Assembly (NCBI GenBank): GCA_963921825.1
Contig: OY997596.1
Location: 8,003,001 to 8,067,000 of the forward strand
Source: Erodium maritimum
Lineage: Eukaryota > Streptophyta > Magnoliopsida > Geraniales > Geraniaceae
Direction of reading: 5' to 3'
Length of the DNA: 64,000 nucleotides
A model generated the notes under the pieces. That model was not told where the DNA came from. It saw nothing but the letters and a program-made list of their open reading frames with translations, and did not search any database. The translations under genes and the position numbers were made by a program. Below, piece after piece: positions 22,521 to 31,339 of the stretch; position 1 is the first letter of the stretch; every line of letters starts with the position of its first letter.

Positions 22521-23243
22521 TCAAGTTGAAGAGCCAAGAATTTGTTGATAATCTTGGGATGTTATGAATGAAGGCCACATAATTTTCCCCAATGATTTGG
22601 TCCTCGAGGTAGAGGCTATGTGCTGCTTCTTTATTTTGAGACCCCTAAGATTTGGTCTTCCTTGTCGAGGAACCTGAGCTGCTACATATTCAAACCCAGG
22701 TGGAGGAGAACCCAACGAGAGGGAGAGATGGTGTTGTTGCCCTTGAGATTTTCCAGAGACTATAACCGATCTGATTTGTCTAAGTTGTTTCCATTCTCCA
22801 TCCTTCTTCTTATTGAAGTACAAGTCCTCCCCATTGTAATGTGGTGATTCTCCATATTGTTCTCTGATCTCCTCCTTGATTTGAGAAGAAGTTTGAGAAA
22901 AGTCTGCAGAATTTTCTGATGCTTTTATTCTCGGTGTAGCTGGCAAAGAGCTTCCAAACTTTGTTGAAGGTATTGAACTTCCTTCCCTACCTTTAGTTCT
23001 TACTTGAGCTGAACTTCTTCTCTGAGTTAGAGTTCCTTCTAGAGGCGGTAGAGATCTTTCTTTCGAACTCTTTTCTGGGGATCTATCATGAGATTTTACA
23101 TGTGGTTTCCATTGATTGACCGGACCCCAATCCTTCTTCCGTTGATAAGCTTGGTGATGCCAACGGGAGAGACTAGCCAAGTCTGGATGGAGAAGAAGAC
23201 GAGCTCGTGGCCGACATATGTGTAGGAGGAATTGGACGCTCAC
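22521..23243 (-). CDS. Unrecognised open reading frame, 240 codons
   Basis: I do not recognise this protein. It is rich in Ser, Lys, Arg and Gln (17 percent basic by eye) and mostly looks disordered. It has an Arg/His-rich start (PDLASLSRWHHQAYQRKKDW), a Ser-rich middle, the segment GDLYFNKKK-like EDLYFNKKKDGEWKQLRQIR, and PPPGFEYVAAQVPRQGRP near the end. The PPGFE-type motif occurs in some plant retroelement ORF1 C-termini, so a decayed ORF1 is one possibility, as is the last exon of a host gene. It has no clear promoter or tail. The start codon is simply the first ATG. Upstream on the same strand (23244-23480) other frames stay partly open, so it may be a fragment. Confidence 0.35.
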   Translation of the reverse strand: MSVQFLLHICRPRARLLLHPDLASLSRWHHQAYQRKKDWGPVNQWKPHVKSHDRSPEKSSKERSLPPLEGTLTQRRSSAQVRTKGREGSSIPSTKFGSSLPATPRIKASENSADFSQTSSQIKEEIREQYGESPHYNGEDLYFNKKKDGEWKQLRQIRSVIVSGKSQGQQHHLSLSLGSPPPGFEYVAAQVPRQGRPNLRGLKIKKQHIASTSRTKSLGKIMWPSFITSQDYQQILGSST

Positions 23244-23486
23244 CTCTCCCTCTCATGTCCGCAGGCTCTCTCACAGCTCGAGCTATGTTTCATTGTCCAA
23301 ACGTTGCCAACGTAATTTGAGAGGCGCTATGTTTTTCAGCCTCATGGTAGAGACAACCAAAGACACACTTACCATGTAGTGTGTCCCAAACTGAACCACT
23401 AAGAGAAATGTTACATTTAAGAACAGGTCCACTGAAATGGGTTTCTATGGTAGTGTTATAGCCCTATAACACTATAAACTCTACTC
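23244..23486. other. Flank left of the Harbinger element
   Basis: No complete gene. The minus strand has a short open stretch containing KCVFGCLYHEAEKHSA that could extend the neighbouring unrecognised frame, but stops interrupt it. The segment ends at the TTA target site at 23487-23489. Confidence 0.35.
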
Positions 23487-23489
23487 TTA

Positions 23490-25194
23490 GAGCATCCGCA
23501 GTGGTGGGCTGGGAGCTGGCGGGGAGTAGTCGGCGGCGGGGAGGTAGCGGGGTACTGGAAAGGAGGCCGCTAGCGGGGAGCAGCGCCTGGGAGTTCCACG
23601 CCAGCACTCAGCGTCGGTGTCAACGACTAGAAATCCAATTGCCCTATGACTAGTTTTGACAAACTTAAAAACGATTTTGAAAATAACACAAGAAATAAAT
23701 GCTATTATCTCTAATACATTATAAATACATGTATGACTCAAATCAAAATCACAAATCATCTTCTTCTCACAAACCATCTTCCCTTATCGCATTTTTGTTC
23801 TCACAAATTTGTTCGTCGAAATGGCCAATTACCTACCCAACGATTTGGATTTGAATGTCATTTTGGACGAAGTACTCGAAGAATGCATGTCCACCGACTT
23901 CGGTGACGGGTTGTTAGATGACACATTGGTCGATTCTCCACCACGTAAGCGAAAATACATTGCACGTGACCAGGAAGCTGCAAACGAACGTTTAATGATC
24001 GACTACTTCAACACAAACCCTGTGTACACGGAGGTGCAGTTCCGTCGTCGCTTCAGAATGTCGAAGGTTGTGTTCCTCCGAATTGTTCATGCATTGGAGA
24101 ATCACGATGCGTATTTCAAGACAAGGTTTGATGTCGTGGGTAAAGTTTCCTTATCTCCGTATAAAAAATGTACTGCGGCCATTAGGCAGTTATGTTATGG
24201 AATTGCAGCTGATGGATTGGACGAGTACTTGAAGATATGCGAAACAACGTCATTGGAATGTTTGAGAAACTTTTGCAGTGCAATCAATAAATTCGTTGGT
24301 CCTACATACTGGCGTATACCCACACGGGCTGATATGGACCACATTTTGGCGGTTAATGAAGCGCGAGGGTTCCCGGGCATGCTTGGCAGTCTTGACTGCA
24401 TGCATTGAGAGTGAAAGAATTTCCCAACGGCACTGCGAGGCTCCCATTCATGGAGGGACCACGGGAATCAACCAACCGTTGTTCTTGAGGCGGTTGTTAC
24501 TCGTGACTTATGGATTTGACACTCGTTCTTTGGCATGGCGGGATCAAACAACGATTTAAAAGTGTTGAACCATTCCAAATTGTTAGCGGACGTTATCAAT
24601 GGTTGGCAACCACCGGTTGAATATACGATAAATGGTAACCAATACACACTCCCGTATTATCTTGCTGATGCCATATACCCTTCGTGACCAGTTGTTGTGA
24701 AAACAATTCCATTAGCTCAACGACCGAAACAGAAGAAGTTTGCTGAAGTCCAAGAAGCGTGCATGAAGGATGTGGAACGAGCATTCGGTGCACTCTAAGC
24801 TCGGTTTCATATGATCACTTGACCGAGCCGCTTGTGGATTCCCCGGGACCTTGGCTTGGTGATGAACGCATGTGTTATCATGCACAATATGATAGTCGAG
24901 GCTAGCTTAGTCTATCGCTTCGTAGTTTAAATTTCGATCGATCATCTTGTACTGGTCCTTTTATTTTGTTTTAATTTAATGTAATTTTGTTTTAAATTAA
25001 TCCATTTTTGTTTAATTTAAAGTAGTATTTTTAAAGAATATTTTGGTGGCTCCCCGCCGACAAAAACATCAATCATCACAGGTTGCTTGCGTTTACCGTA
25101 AGCGGTGAGCTGGCGGGGAGACAAAAAACTAATATTTTAATGCTCTTAGCCAACCACTCCCCGTTAGCAGCCGGCGGTAGCATCGTGGATGCTC
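23490..25194 (+). mobile_element. PIF/Harbinger DNA transposon, 1705 bp, TSD TTA
   Basis: Inverted ends GAGCATCCGCAGTGG (23490) and, on the minus strand from 25194, GAGCATCCACGATGC, each flanked by TTA (23487-23489 and 25195-25197). Three-base TTA/TAA duplications and GAGCATCC-type ends are typical of PIF/Harbinger elements. The GC-rich subterminal segments (GCTGGCGGGGAG near 23515 and GAGCTGGCGGGGAG near 25105) are repeats of each other. Inside is a single decayed transposase. The usual second Myb-like gene of the family is absent, so at best it was mobilised in trans. Confidence 0.9.
23821..24929 (+). pseudogene. Harbinger (DDE_Tnp_4-type) transposase, broken
   Basis: Opens with MANYLPNDLDLNVILDEVLE and continues intact for 195 codons: RRRFRMSKVVFLRIVHAL, TAAIRQLCYGIAADGLDEYL, YWRIPTRADM and MLGSLDCMH, where the D of SLDC is the first catalytic acid. 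A TGA at 24406-24408 replaces the next tryptophan-type codon and further stops and shifts follow. Later fragments still read as the family: TINGNQYTLPYYLADAIYPS, KKFAEVQEACMKDVERAFG and LGLVMNACVIMHNMIVE. Transposases of this family cut at the inverted ends and insert at TTA/TAA. This one cannot be produced whole. Confidence 0.88.
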
Positions 25195-25197
25195 TTA

Positions 25198-25437
25198 CCA
25201 TCCTATCCCTAACACTAACTCTCTACGCTAAACCTTTATAATCCTACCGTTAACAACTGTACCCTTGAACCCTTGACACTATCCTTATAACCGTTTAACA
25301 CAACTCCTACCCTACTACTCTTATCCTTATTCGGAAAGATTTGCTTTTGAGTAATTATCATCTTTCATACGTATTATTCTGTCTGTAAACACATGTTTCA
25401 CAAGTGATATATATGAGTAATGATATGAGTAACCGAT
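25198..25437. other. Short spacer upstream of lectin gene 1
   Basis: No lectin exon encoding the missing first 60 residues is visible here. The sequence shows no convincing TATA box or splice acceptor. The first ATGs (near 25415-25436) are out of frame with the lectin. Confidence 0.5.
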
Positions 25438-26673
25438 GTGGTGCACCTCCTTTCCTGCTATAGCAACAGGTACTTGGCGGCGTCTTCCCTAGCCATCAGA
25501 TGGATCGTGTCTGTAGCAGAGGAGCCGGAGACAGACCGATCAAAGTGGCCCTGCACATTTTTCCAGCCCATCCGCCTAACCGAAGACGGAGATGAGTACC
25601 GGTTCAGGCAAGTGTACACAGGGAACTTCGTCGTGCTGATGAACTTACCGGGTCAGCCCCAGCACAATTGCCTACTTCCAGGATGGGGGACTCCGGAATC
25701 GGATCAAGACGTGATCACTGTCATCGACTGGAGCTCCCTGGTGGTCCTTCCCCAATTCGTCTCGTTCAAAGGGGACAATGACAATTACCTCAGCGCGGAG
25801 GTGATCTCCCGGCGCAATCACCTGCAGTTTGCAACGCCTGACAGCGCGCACCAAACAGCGGGGCACGAGGTGTTCCGCAACCGGGATGGAAGCATCCGGC
25901 TCAAGTCCACCCATTTCGGTCTGTTCTGGAAGGGTAGTCCCAACTGGATTTTGGCCGACTCAAACGACACCACTACCAACGACAGAGCCACCCTCTTTTG
26001 GCCCATCAAGATCGACCACAACACCATCGCCCTCCGCATGTTGGGGAACGACCATTTCTGCAAGAGGTTCACCGATGCGGGGATGACCAGCTGTCTCAGC
26101 GCTGTTTCCCCCACTATTGACCTACATGCCCGACTCCAAGTCACGGAGCTTGTTATTGGGAGAGACATCTACAATGTCGAGTTTCATCTAGACCGTGCTA
26201 GGAAATACAACGAGCAAGTAGTCACTATGGGAACCGGGGGCGCCGCCAATTCCACCGACCACGACGGCACTCTGGACGTCAGAGTGGAGCGCAGTGAGAC
26301 CAGGAGCACCAGCTGGAGTACTAGTGTTTCTTTGACGATCGGTGTCAAGACTACATTTGTGACTCGAGTTCCTTTCCTTTTTGAAGGCAAGATTGACGTT
26401 TCAACCGAAGTTTCAACGACGCAGGAATGGGGTCAAACCGAAGAGATCACAAATAAAATCCAGGTAGTCTACACCGCTTTCGTGCCGCCGATGAACAAAG
26501 TCACGGTTTCAGCCATAGGGACAACGGCCACGTGTGATGTTCCTTTCTCCTACACTCAAACTAATACCTATGTGGATGGGACGAAACGTACTTTCGGGAT
26601 GGACGATGGCCTCTACACCGGAATCAATTCTTACAATGTGTCTTATCAAATCAACAACGAAGACTTGAAGTGA
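25438..26673 (+). pseudogene. Amaranthin-like lectin with aerolysin-type domain, N-terminus missing
   Basis: The open frame covers 411 codons, collinear with residues about 62-472 of the complete lectin at 29589-31007. Present: most of the first agglutinin domain (from VHLLSCYSNRYLAAS), the second agglutinin domain (GSIRLKSTHFGLFWKGSPNW, TLFWPIKIDHNTIALRML), and the whole aerolysin/ETX-MTX2-type domain (DIYNVEFHLDRARKYNEQVV to GMDDGLYTGINSYNVSY). The frame has no internal stop and ends properly, but it has no ATG at its start; the first codon is GTG after an in-frame TGA, and the next in-frame ATG is about 65 codons in. Either a first exon was lost, perhaps with the Harbinger insertion nearby, or a distant 5' exon exists. 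Agglutinin domains bind carbohydrate; aerolysin-type domains can form pores. It converges on the second lectin, 2.9 kb away. Confidence 0.8.
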
Positions 26674-26807
26674 TTGTAAGACAGGTTGTAGGTCAACCTC
26701 TAAAACCTTCACAAGACTTTCCTCGTCCACTTTAGTGGTTGAAAAGGCTTGTTGCATACGCTAAATGCAATCGTTCTCCGTGCGAAAACGGCTTCTTGTT
26801 TATGAAG

Positions 26808-26813
26808 AATAAA
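26808..26813 (+). terminator. Possible polyadenylation signal of lectin 1
   Basis: AATAAA lies 135 bases after the lectin stop codon, within a 3' UTR whose sequence (TTGTTGCATACGCTAAATGC) is also present downstream of lectin 2 on the other strand (29491-29510). Shared 3' UTR sequence supports common descent of the two genes. Confidence 0.5.
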
Positions 26814-27104
26814 TTTGGGTTCTCCCTTGCTTATCAATTACATCACTTTTACAGAGGATTCAAATTATAATAAGCTCTTTGATGCACAATAACTGTCTTT
26901 CTAGCTAAACCTGTATGCTAGCTTGGTGTCAGATTATAAAAGAGAGAGAACACAAGCAAAGTAATAGATAAAAACAATTTATGGTGCAAGCTTTACACCT
27001 CCGAATTTGGGAAGATTTGGAAGTTCTTCTGCAAATTCATCTCCCTAATCCACGGAAAAAAAGGGGTGGACTTTATTTTTTCTCCTAAGTGCATGTCTTC
27101 TTTT

Positions 27105-27245
27105 CTTTTCTTTTTTCTGATAAGAGAGAGTTAGAAGAAAATCTTATTTTAGCCTAATCTAACCCACCATTCAATACTCACACTTACTCCAAAATAATTA
27201 TACCCACCGAGATTCGAACATGTGACTTCAAAGAGTCTTCTTTAC
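27105..27245 (-). mobile_element. SINE-like repeat
   Basis: On the minus strand: CACATGTTCGAATCTCGGTG (a B-box-like GTTCGAATC), then TGGGTTAGATTAGGCTAAAA, and an end CTCTCTTATCAGAAAAAAG with A-rich tail. A second copy with the same order lies at about 34005-34115 inside the CACTA element (minus strand, TATGCTGGATTCTCGATAGG to CTGATAAAAAATG). A tRNA-type promoter remnant and A-rich tail suggest a SINE, but both copies are worn and the boundaries are approximate. Confidence 0.45.
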
Positions 27246-27431
27246 TTATTAGATGTGGTTTAGTTTTCTTGTGAACAAAGCTTCCTATGGTTCTTGCCAA
27301 CCCCGATAATGGTCCTGGTTTTATTCAAATCTCCGCAGAATTTCCCAAGCAGGTTCTTGTTTTTGGGTAGACATCTTGCAGTTTCTACAACGATCTGATT
27401 TCTCCTCTCCACAAACTTCATTTTGTTGTAG

Positions 27432-27522
27432 TGTACGAGGTGCGTACCCATTCATTTCGGGGTCTGCGTACCCCTCCACTTCAGAGTCTGCGTACCCATC
27501 CACTTAAGGGTCTACGTACCCA
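27432..27522. repeat. Four copies of a 23-24 bp tandem repeat
   Basis: The unit contains GTCTGCGTACCCATCCACTT, with variants. Read on the minus strand it encodes a repeated GYADPE/GYADSE-type peptide in an open frame that continues to 27321. The frame is not otherwise recognisable. Confidence 0.6.
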
Positions 27523-28050
27523 TCCTTGTTTTCTGCTGATTTCAGGACTTCCTCACTTCAATATGTAGACAGAATGTTTTTTGTAACTTTTTTCTTCTTC
27601 AGGAGAGGATAATCTATCTTATGCTTTCGTTGATAAAAAAAAAAGGTGCAGTGAGTTGTATGGATGTAGGTTTCTCCAAACCTCTGACGGCACCACGCAA
27701 TGGAGATGGTGTCCAACACCACACAAACATCTCTAAACAAACTGGACGAAACAATACTTAGACCAACAAAACGGGGCCACGGAGGAGGAGAAAGAGATTT
27801 CTAAACATTTTTAAAACCATATCAATGGTGCAATTTGTATGTAAACATAAGATGGAAAAATTTGCATCTCCTCGTATTTAGGAGGATAATTTAAAGAGTT
27901 AACTGCATCTAGTAACATTTTATTATATTCGGTTTCACCAAGTTGTGTTTCATTATGGATACGGATTCAACTTCACTAGCTCAGCCGTGGCCCATAATCT
28001 TGTGGATTTAGAGGCTTTCACACCTCCTCCTTAAAAGGTCCAAAATTTCT

Positions 28051-29345
28051 CTTCAAATAAATCCTACGTTTGCGTTCTAGAAGTGAAATTGGAGAGACTA
28101 AGAAAGATATCCGGGCATATATGAAGACCGTGGGGCACAAGGCTCTTGTTTTGGTGAAGGGCACCAGAGAACAATTCGAGAACATTGGAGCTGGAAACTC
28201 TGGCAGGCTTCAATTGGAGGACAAGCAATTGTCTGAACCTGCTTTAGATATTCGAAAGGGGACCTTGTTCATCCCCTTCTTGTCTTATCCTTCTTCTTGT
28301 GCATTCTCCTCAAAAGACGAGAGGAAGGGGTGTTGTTGGACGAGCGTTTAGAGTTTATGCTTCTTGAAGTTTTATGCGGTTCTGGGCTTTTGCATCATGG
28401 GCTCAGACATTTTAGCTCGATTCAGTCGTGCTCGATTTATCTTGGTGAAGTGTTGTATCAGTAGTAACGAGGGAGGTTAATGGTGGTTACGGTAAGTCAT
28501 TTTTAATGGGGGTAACTCTGGTTCCTAACCTTCTTGAACGTTTCATTATCACGTCCTACCCCAAGCCAACGTTTCGTTCCAGTTCCATACACGAAAGGTT
28601 GGAACTTTTACAAAACCTGATATGAACCGTTTAAATTAACGATTTCGTTAACAGGGGAAGTGAAAAGTCGAAACTACCGTTCTATTTACGTTAACCTTTC
28701 AACTCCTCTTTCCCAAAATAATGCATTATTTTGAAATTCAGTGTTGAAAAATTGTTGGATATGTATACTAAGTGTTCTAATTGCATGTTTAACAGGTATG
28801 GGGAGGTGAAAGGTTAACTTGAATGGAGGGGTAATTTCGACTGTTCACTTCCCTTGTTAACAAAATCGCTAATTTAAACGGTTCATATCAGGTTTTGTAA
28901 AAGTTCCAACCTTTTGTGTATGGAACTGGAACGAAACGTTGGTTTGACGTGATAATGAAACGTTCAAGAAGGTTAGGAACCAGAGTTTCCCCTTTTTAAT
29001 GCGTGGTTTGTTTCTTGCGTTATTATTGGTCTGTAGATGGGGATTTTCATTTTTAGCCGTGTATGGCTTTTTATTGAGGACTGCTGGTCACAAGGTGCCA
29101 AAGCGGATTTGTGTTTCAAGTATGGGTTTAGTTTGTCTTTGTCAGTTTTTGTTCTTGGGGGCTTGATTTTGTCTTTTTTTTTTTGAGGGACTCCTTATTT
29201 TTCTTTTGTTAGTTAGATAGCTTCTACGGCCTTTTTAGTGTCATACTTTTTCATTTATTAGTTTTTTTCTTGGAGGTATTTTGGGTGATCTCCGGCTCTA
29301 GGGTTTATCTCCTTGCTCTGTACTTTTACTCTTAGTAGAATATTA
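28051..29345 (+). mobile_element. Probable LINE/ORF1-type fragment with 3' UTR (interrupted by a MITE)
   Basis: A frame from 28070 begins RSRSEIGETKKDIRAYMKTV and GHKALVLVKGTREQFE, resembling the basic C-terminus of the ORF1 fragment at 2913-3186 (KSRSCSKSREARQ, GLKALM). After its stop comes T-rich sequence like the 3' UTRs of other LINE copies here, split by the MITE at 28510-28992, and a weak tail ATATTAACAATAAAACC near 29340 without a long A run. Family assignment is inference from composition and one short similarity. Confidence 0.4.
28510..28992. mobile_element. Mutator-like MITE, 483 bp, 9 bp TSD
   Basis: Identical nine-base flanks TTTTTAATG at 28501-28509 and 28993-29001. The ends are GGGGTAACTCTGGTTCCTAA and its near-perfect inverted copy ending TTCCCC. 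The arms stay complementary for roughly 190 bases each (for example CGTTTCGTTCCAGTTCCATA on both arms), so the single strand folds into one long hairpin with a short AT-rich loop. A nine-base duplication and long arms fit Mutator-like non-autonomous elements. There is no coding capacity. Confidence 0.9.
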
Positions 29346-29588
29346 ACAATAAAACCATCATTCCTCATGACAAAAGTTAATGAAACAAATACAAGCCCAA
29401 TATTATTCCACACTGAGAAAAACAACAGCAACTTAGGGGCAGCAGCACACAGAGGAAAAAGAAGCCATTTTCGCAGGGAACGCGGTTGCATTTAGCGTAT
29501 GCAACAAGCCTATTATTAAAGCATGCTACGAGAAGGTTTTGAGAGGAACAACCTTGTAAACGAAACACCAACTCGAGAAGGTTTATGC

Positions 29589-31007
29589 TTATATCTTTTC
29601 TTGCTTGATTTCGTATATGACCTTGAAAGTGTTGATTCCGGTGTACACGCCGTCGTCCATGTTGTAAGTACGTTTTGTTCCATCCATGAGGGTGTCGGTT
29701 TGAGTGTAAGAGTAGGGAACATCACAGGTGGCGGTAGTTCCTGTAGCAGAAACGGTTACCTTGGTCATGGGCGGCACTAAAGCCTTATACACGGTCTCAA
29801 TAGTATTGGTCTTTATATCAGCTTCACCCCATTGGTAGCCGGTGGTAAGCTCAGCTGAAATTTCAATCTTCCCCTCGGCAACAAAAGGAACTTTGGACAC
29901 CAATGTAGTCTTGACCCCCAACTTGAAAGAAACACTAGCGTTCCAAGTGCTGCTCTTGGTCTTGGTGTGCGCCACTTTGACGTCCATGGAGTTTTCCTTG
30001 TCGGTGGTATTGGAGGCTTGTCCTGTGCCCATCACGGTCACATGCTTGTTGTACCTCCTTGCGCGCGCCAGATGAAATTGGACATTGTAGATGTCTTTTG
30101 AAAGAGTAAGGTCTGAAACTTGGAATCGGGCTTGTTTGGAAATAGACGAGGCAGAGGCATTAAGACCGATCTTTCCGTCTGCGTCGAGCATTTGGCAGTA
30201 TTTGTCGTTGGCCAGACAACGGAGGGCGACGGTGTTGTCGTCAACCTTGACGGGCCAGAAGTTGGTGTCTTTGGAGTCGGTGCCAGTGTAATCTGAGTCG
30301 CACCAAATCCAATTGGGACTACGCCTCCAGAATTTGCCGTAATGGGTTGACTTGAGTCGAATGCTTCCGTCTGGGTTGGGGAACACCTCATGCGCTACCT
30401 TTGCGTCTCCGAGGTCAGATGTTTTGAAAACCAGGTAAGGATCAAATAAGTTGGTTGGCAACACCGGAATGTGTAGCCCGCCGAGATAATTGCCACCGTC
30501 CCCTTTGAACGCCACGCGCGGGGGCAATAGGACGAGGGACGTCCAGTCGATGGCATTGAACGTCTCGTGTAGAAATGAATCAGAATGGCCAGAACTTACG
30601 AGTATGCAATTGTTTTTGGGATTATCATCTCCCGCATTCATCAACCTGGGCCAAAACCCGGTGTTCATGTGCGTGAACATGTATTCACCTTGTTCACCCA
30701 TGGGAGAGGGCCAGAGCAATGTGCAGGACCATTTGGAATGGTCTTCGTCAGGCTTGTCGGCTTCCGACACAAGCCAACGTTGTGTTTGGTTAGATGCCAC
30801 CAAGTACTTGTTATTGTAGCAGCATCGGAGGTGCACCCGGTTGGGGTTACTCTCTGCCACTTGCACTTGAAACTTGGACAGTGGGCTGTGAACATCCTCA
30901 CCCGTGAACCGGACATGCCCCTGGAGATGCCCTTCCTTCACGTACTCCAAGTACTTGCTGTTGTATTTGGATTTCAGCACCACATACATCGGCAATGATG
31001 ATGCCAT
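29589..31007 (-). CDS. Amaranthin-like lectin fused to an aerolysin-type domain
   Basis: An uninterrupted 472-codon frame. I chose the ATG at 31007 (MASSLPMYVVLKSKYNSKYL) rather than the in-frame ATG at 31031, because the lectin homology starts there. Domain order: agglutinin (amaranthin) domain about residues 5-150, second agglutinin domain about 155-300 (VAFKGDGGNYLG, GSIRLKSTHYGKFWRRSPNW), aerolysin/ETX-MTX2-type domain about 305-472 (DIYNVQFHLARARRYNKHV, a Ser/Thr-rich amphipathic stretch, GTTATCDVPYSYTQTDTLMD, DDGVYTGINTFKVIYEI). No signal peptide or membrane helix is evident, so a cytosolic or nucleocytoplasmic protein is likely. Related two-domain plant proteins, such as Hfr-2 of wheat, respond to insect feeding; that is family knowledge, not shown here. 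The coding region is intronless. Its promoter is truncated by the CACTA element 170 bases upstream. Confidence 0.9.
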   Translation of the reverse strand: MASSLPMYVVLKSKYNSKYLEYVKEGHLQGHVRFTGEDVHSPLSKFQVQVAESNPNRVHLRCCYNNKYLVASNQTQRWLVSEADKPDEDHSKWSCTLLWPSPMGEQGEYMFTHMNTGFWPRLMNAGDDNPKNNCILVSSGHSDSFLHETFNAIDWTSLVLLPPRVAFKGDGGNYLGGLHIPVLPTNLFDPYLVFKTSDLGDAKVAHEVFPNPDGSIRLKSTHYGKFWRRSPNWIWCDSDYTGTDSKDTNFWPVKVDDNTVALRCLANDKYCQMLDADGKIGLNASASSISKQARFQVSDLTLSKDIYNVQFHLARARRYNKHVTVMGTGQASNTTDKENSMDVKVAHTKTKSSTWNASVSFKLGVKTTLVSKVPFVAEGKIEISAELTTGYQWGEADIKTNTIETVYKALVPPMTKVTVSATGTTATCDVPYSYTQTDTLMDGTKRTYNMDDGVYTGINTFKVIYEIKQEKI

Positions 31008-31084
31008 TCTTATAATATATTCTCTTACCAATGCAATTGATTTTACTACAATTGCTCGTCTTTTCCTTAACCTTGTCTCTTATG

Positions 31085-31093
31085 CTATTTATA
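31085..31093 (-). promoter_or_regulatory. TATA box of lectin 2
   Basis: TATAAATAG on the minus strand, 78 bases upstream of the chosen ATG, a usual distance in plants. The same box and neighbouring sequence occur in the duplicate at 42295-42303, which has no lectin downstream. The promoter beyond 31179 is replaced by the CACTA element. Confidence 0.75.
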
Positions 31094-31339
31094 CATATCC
31101 ACCACCCTTCCACTCCATTCACTATATGTTGATTATATCCACAAAAACATAATATTATATATTTCTTTTATCAATTCGACACTACACCAAACTGCTACAA
31201 AAGCGACTGAGCTTAAGTTTCTCAGTCCCTATTGAGGACAAAAGCGACTGACCAAAAATCTCAGTCGCTATGGACGGGAAAAGCGACTAGGCTTAATAAG
31301 CTAAGTCGTCATTCATCTCGGCGACTAAGAATTGAACTT

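Larger units (their letters stand above)
26814..28050. other. Intergenic stretch with a SINE-like copy and a short tandem repeat
   Basis: Apart from the SINE-like segment (27105-27245) and the repeat (27432-27522), it contains an A run at 27636-27645 that could be the tail of another short retroelement, and AT-rich sequence. The minus strand frames over 27260-27503 are unrecognised. No host gene is visible. Confidence 0.45.
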
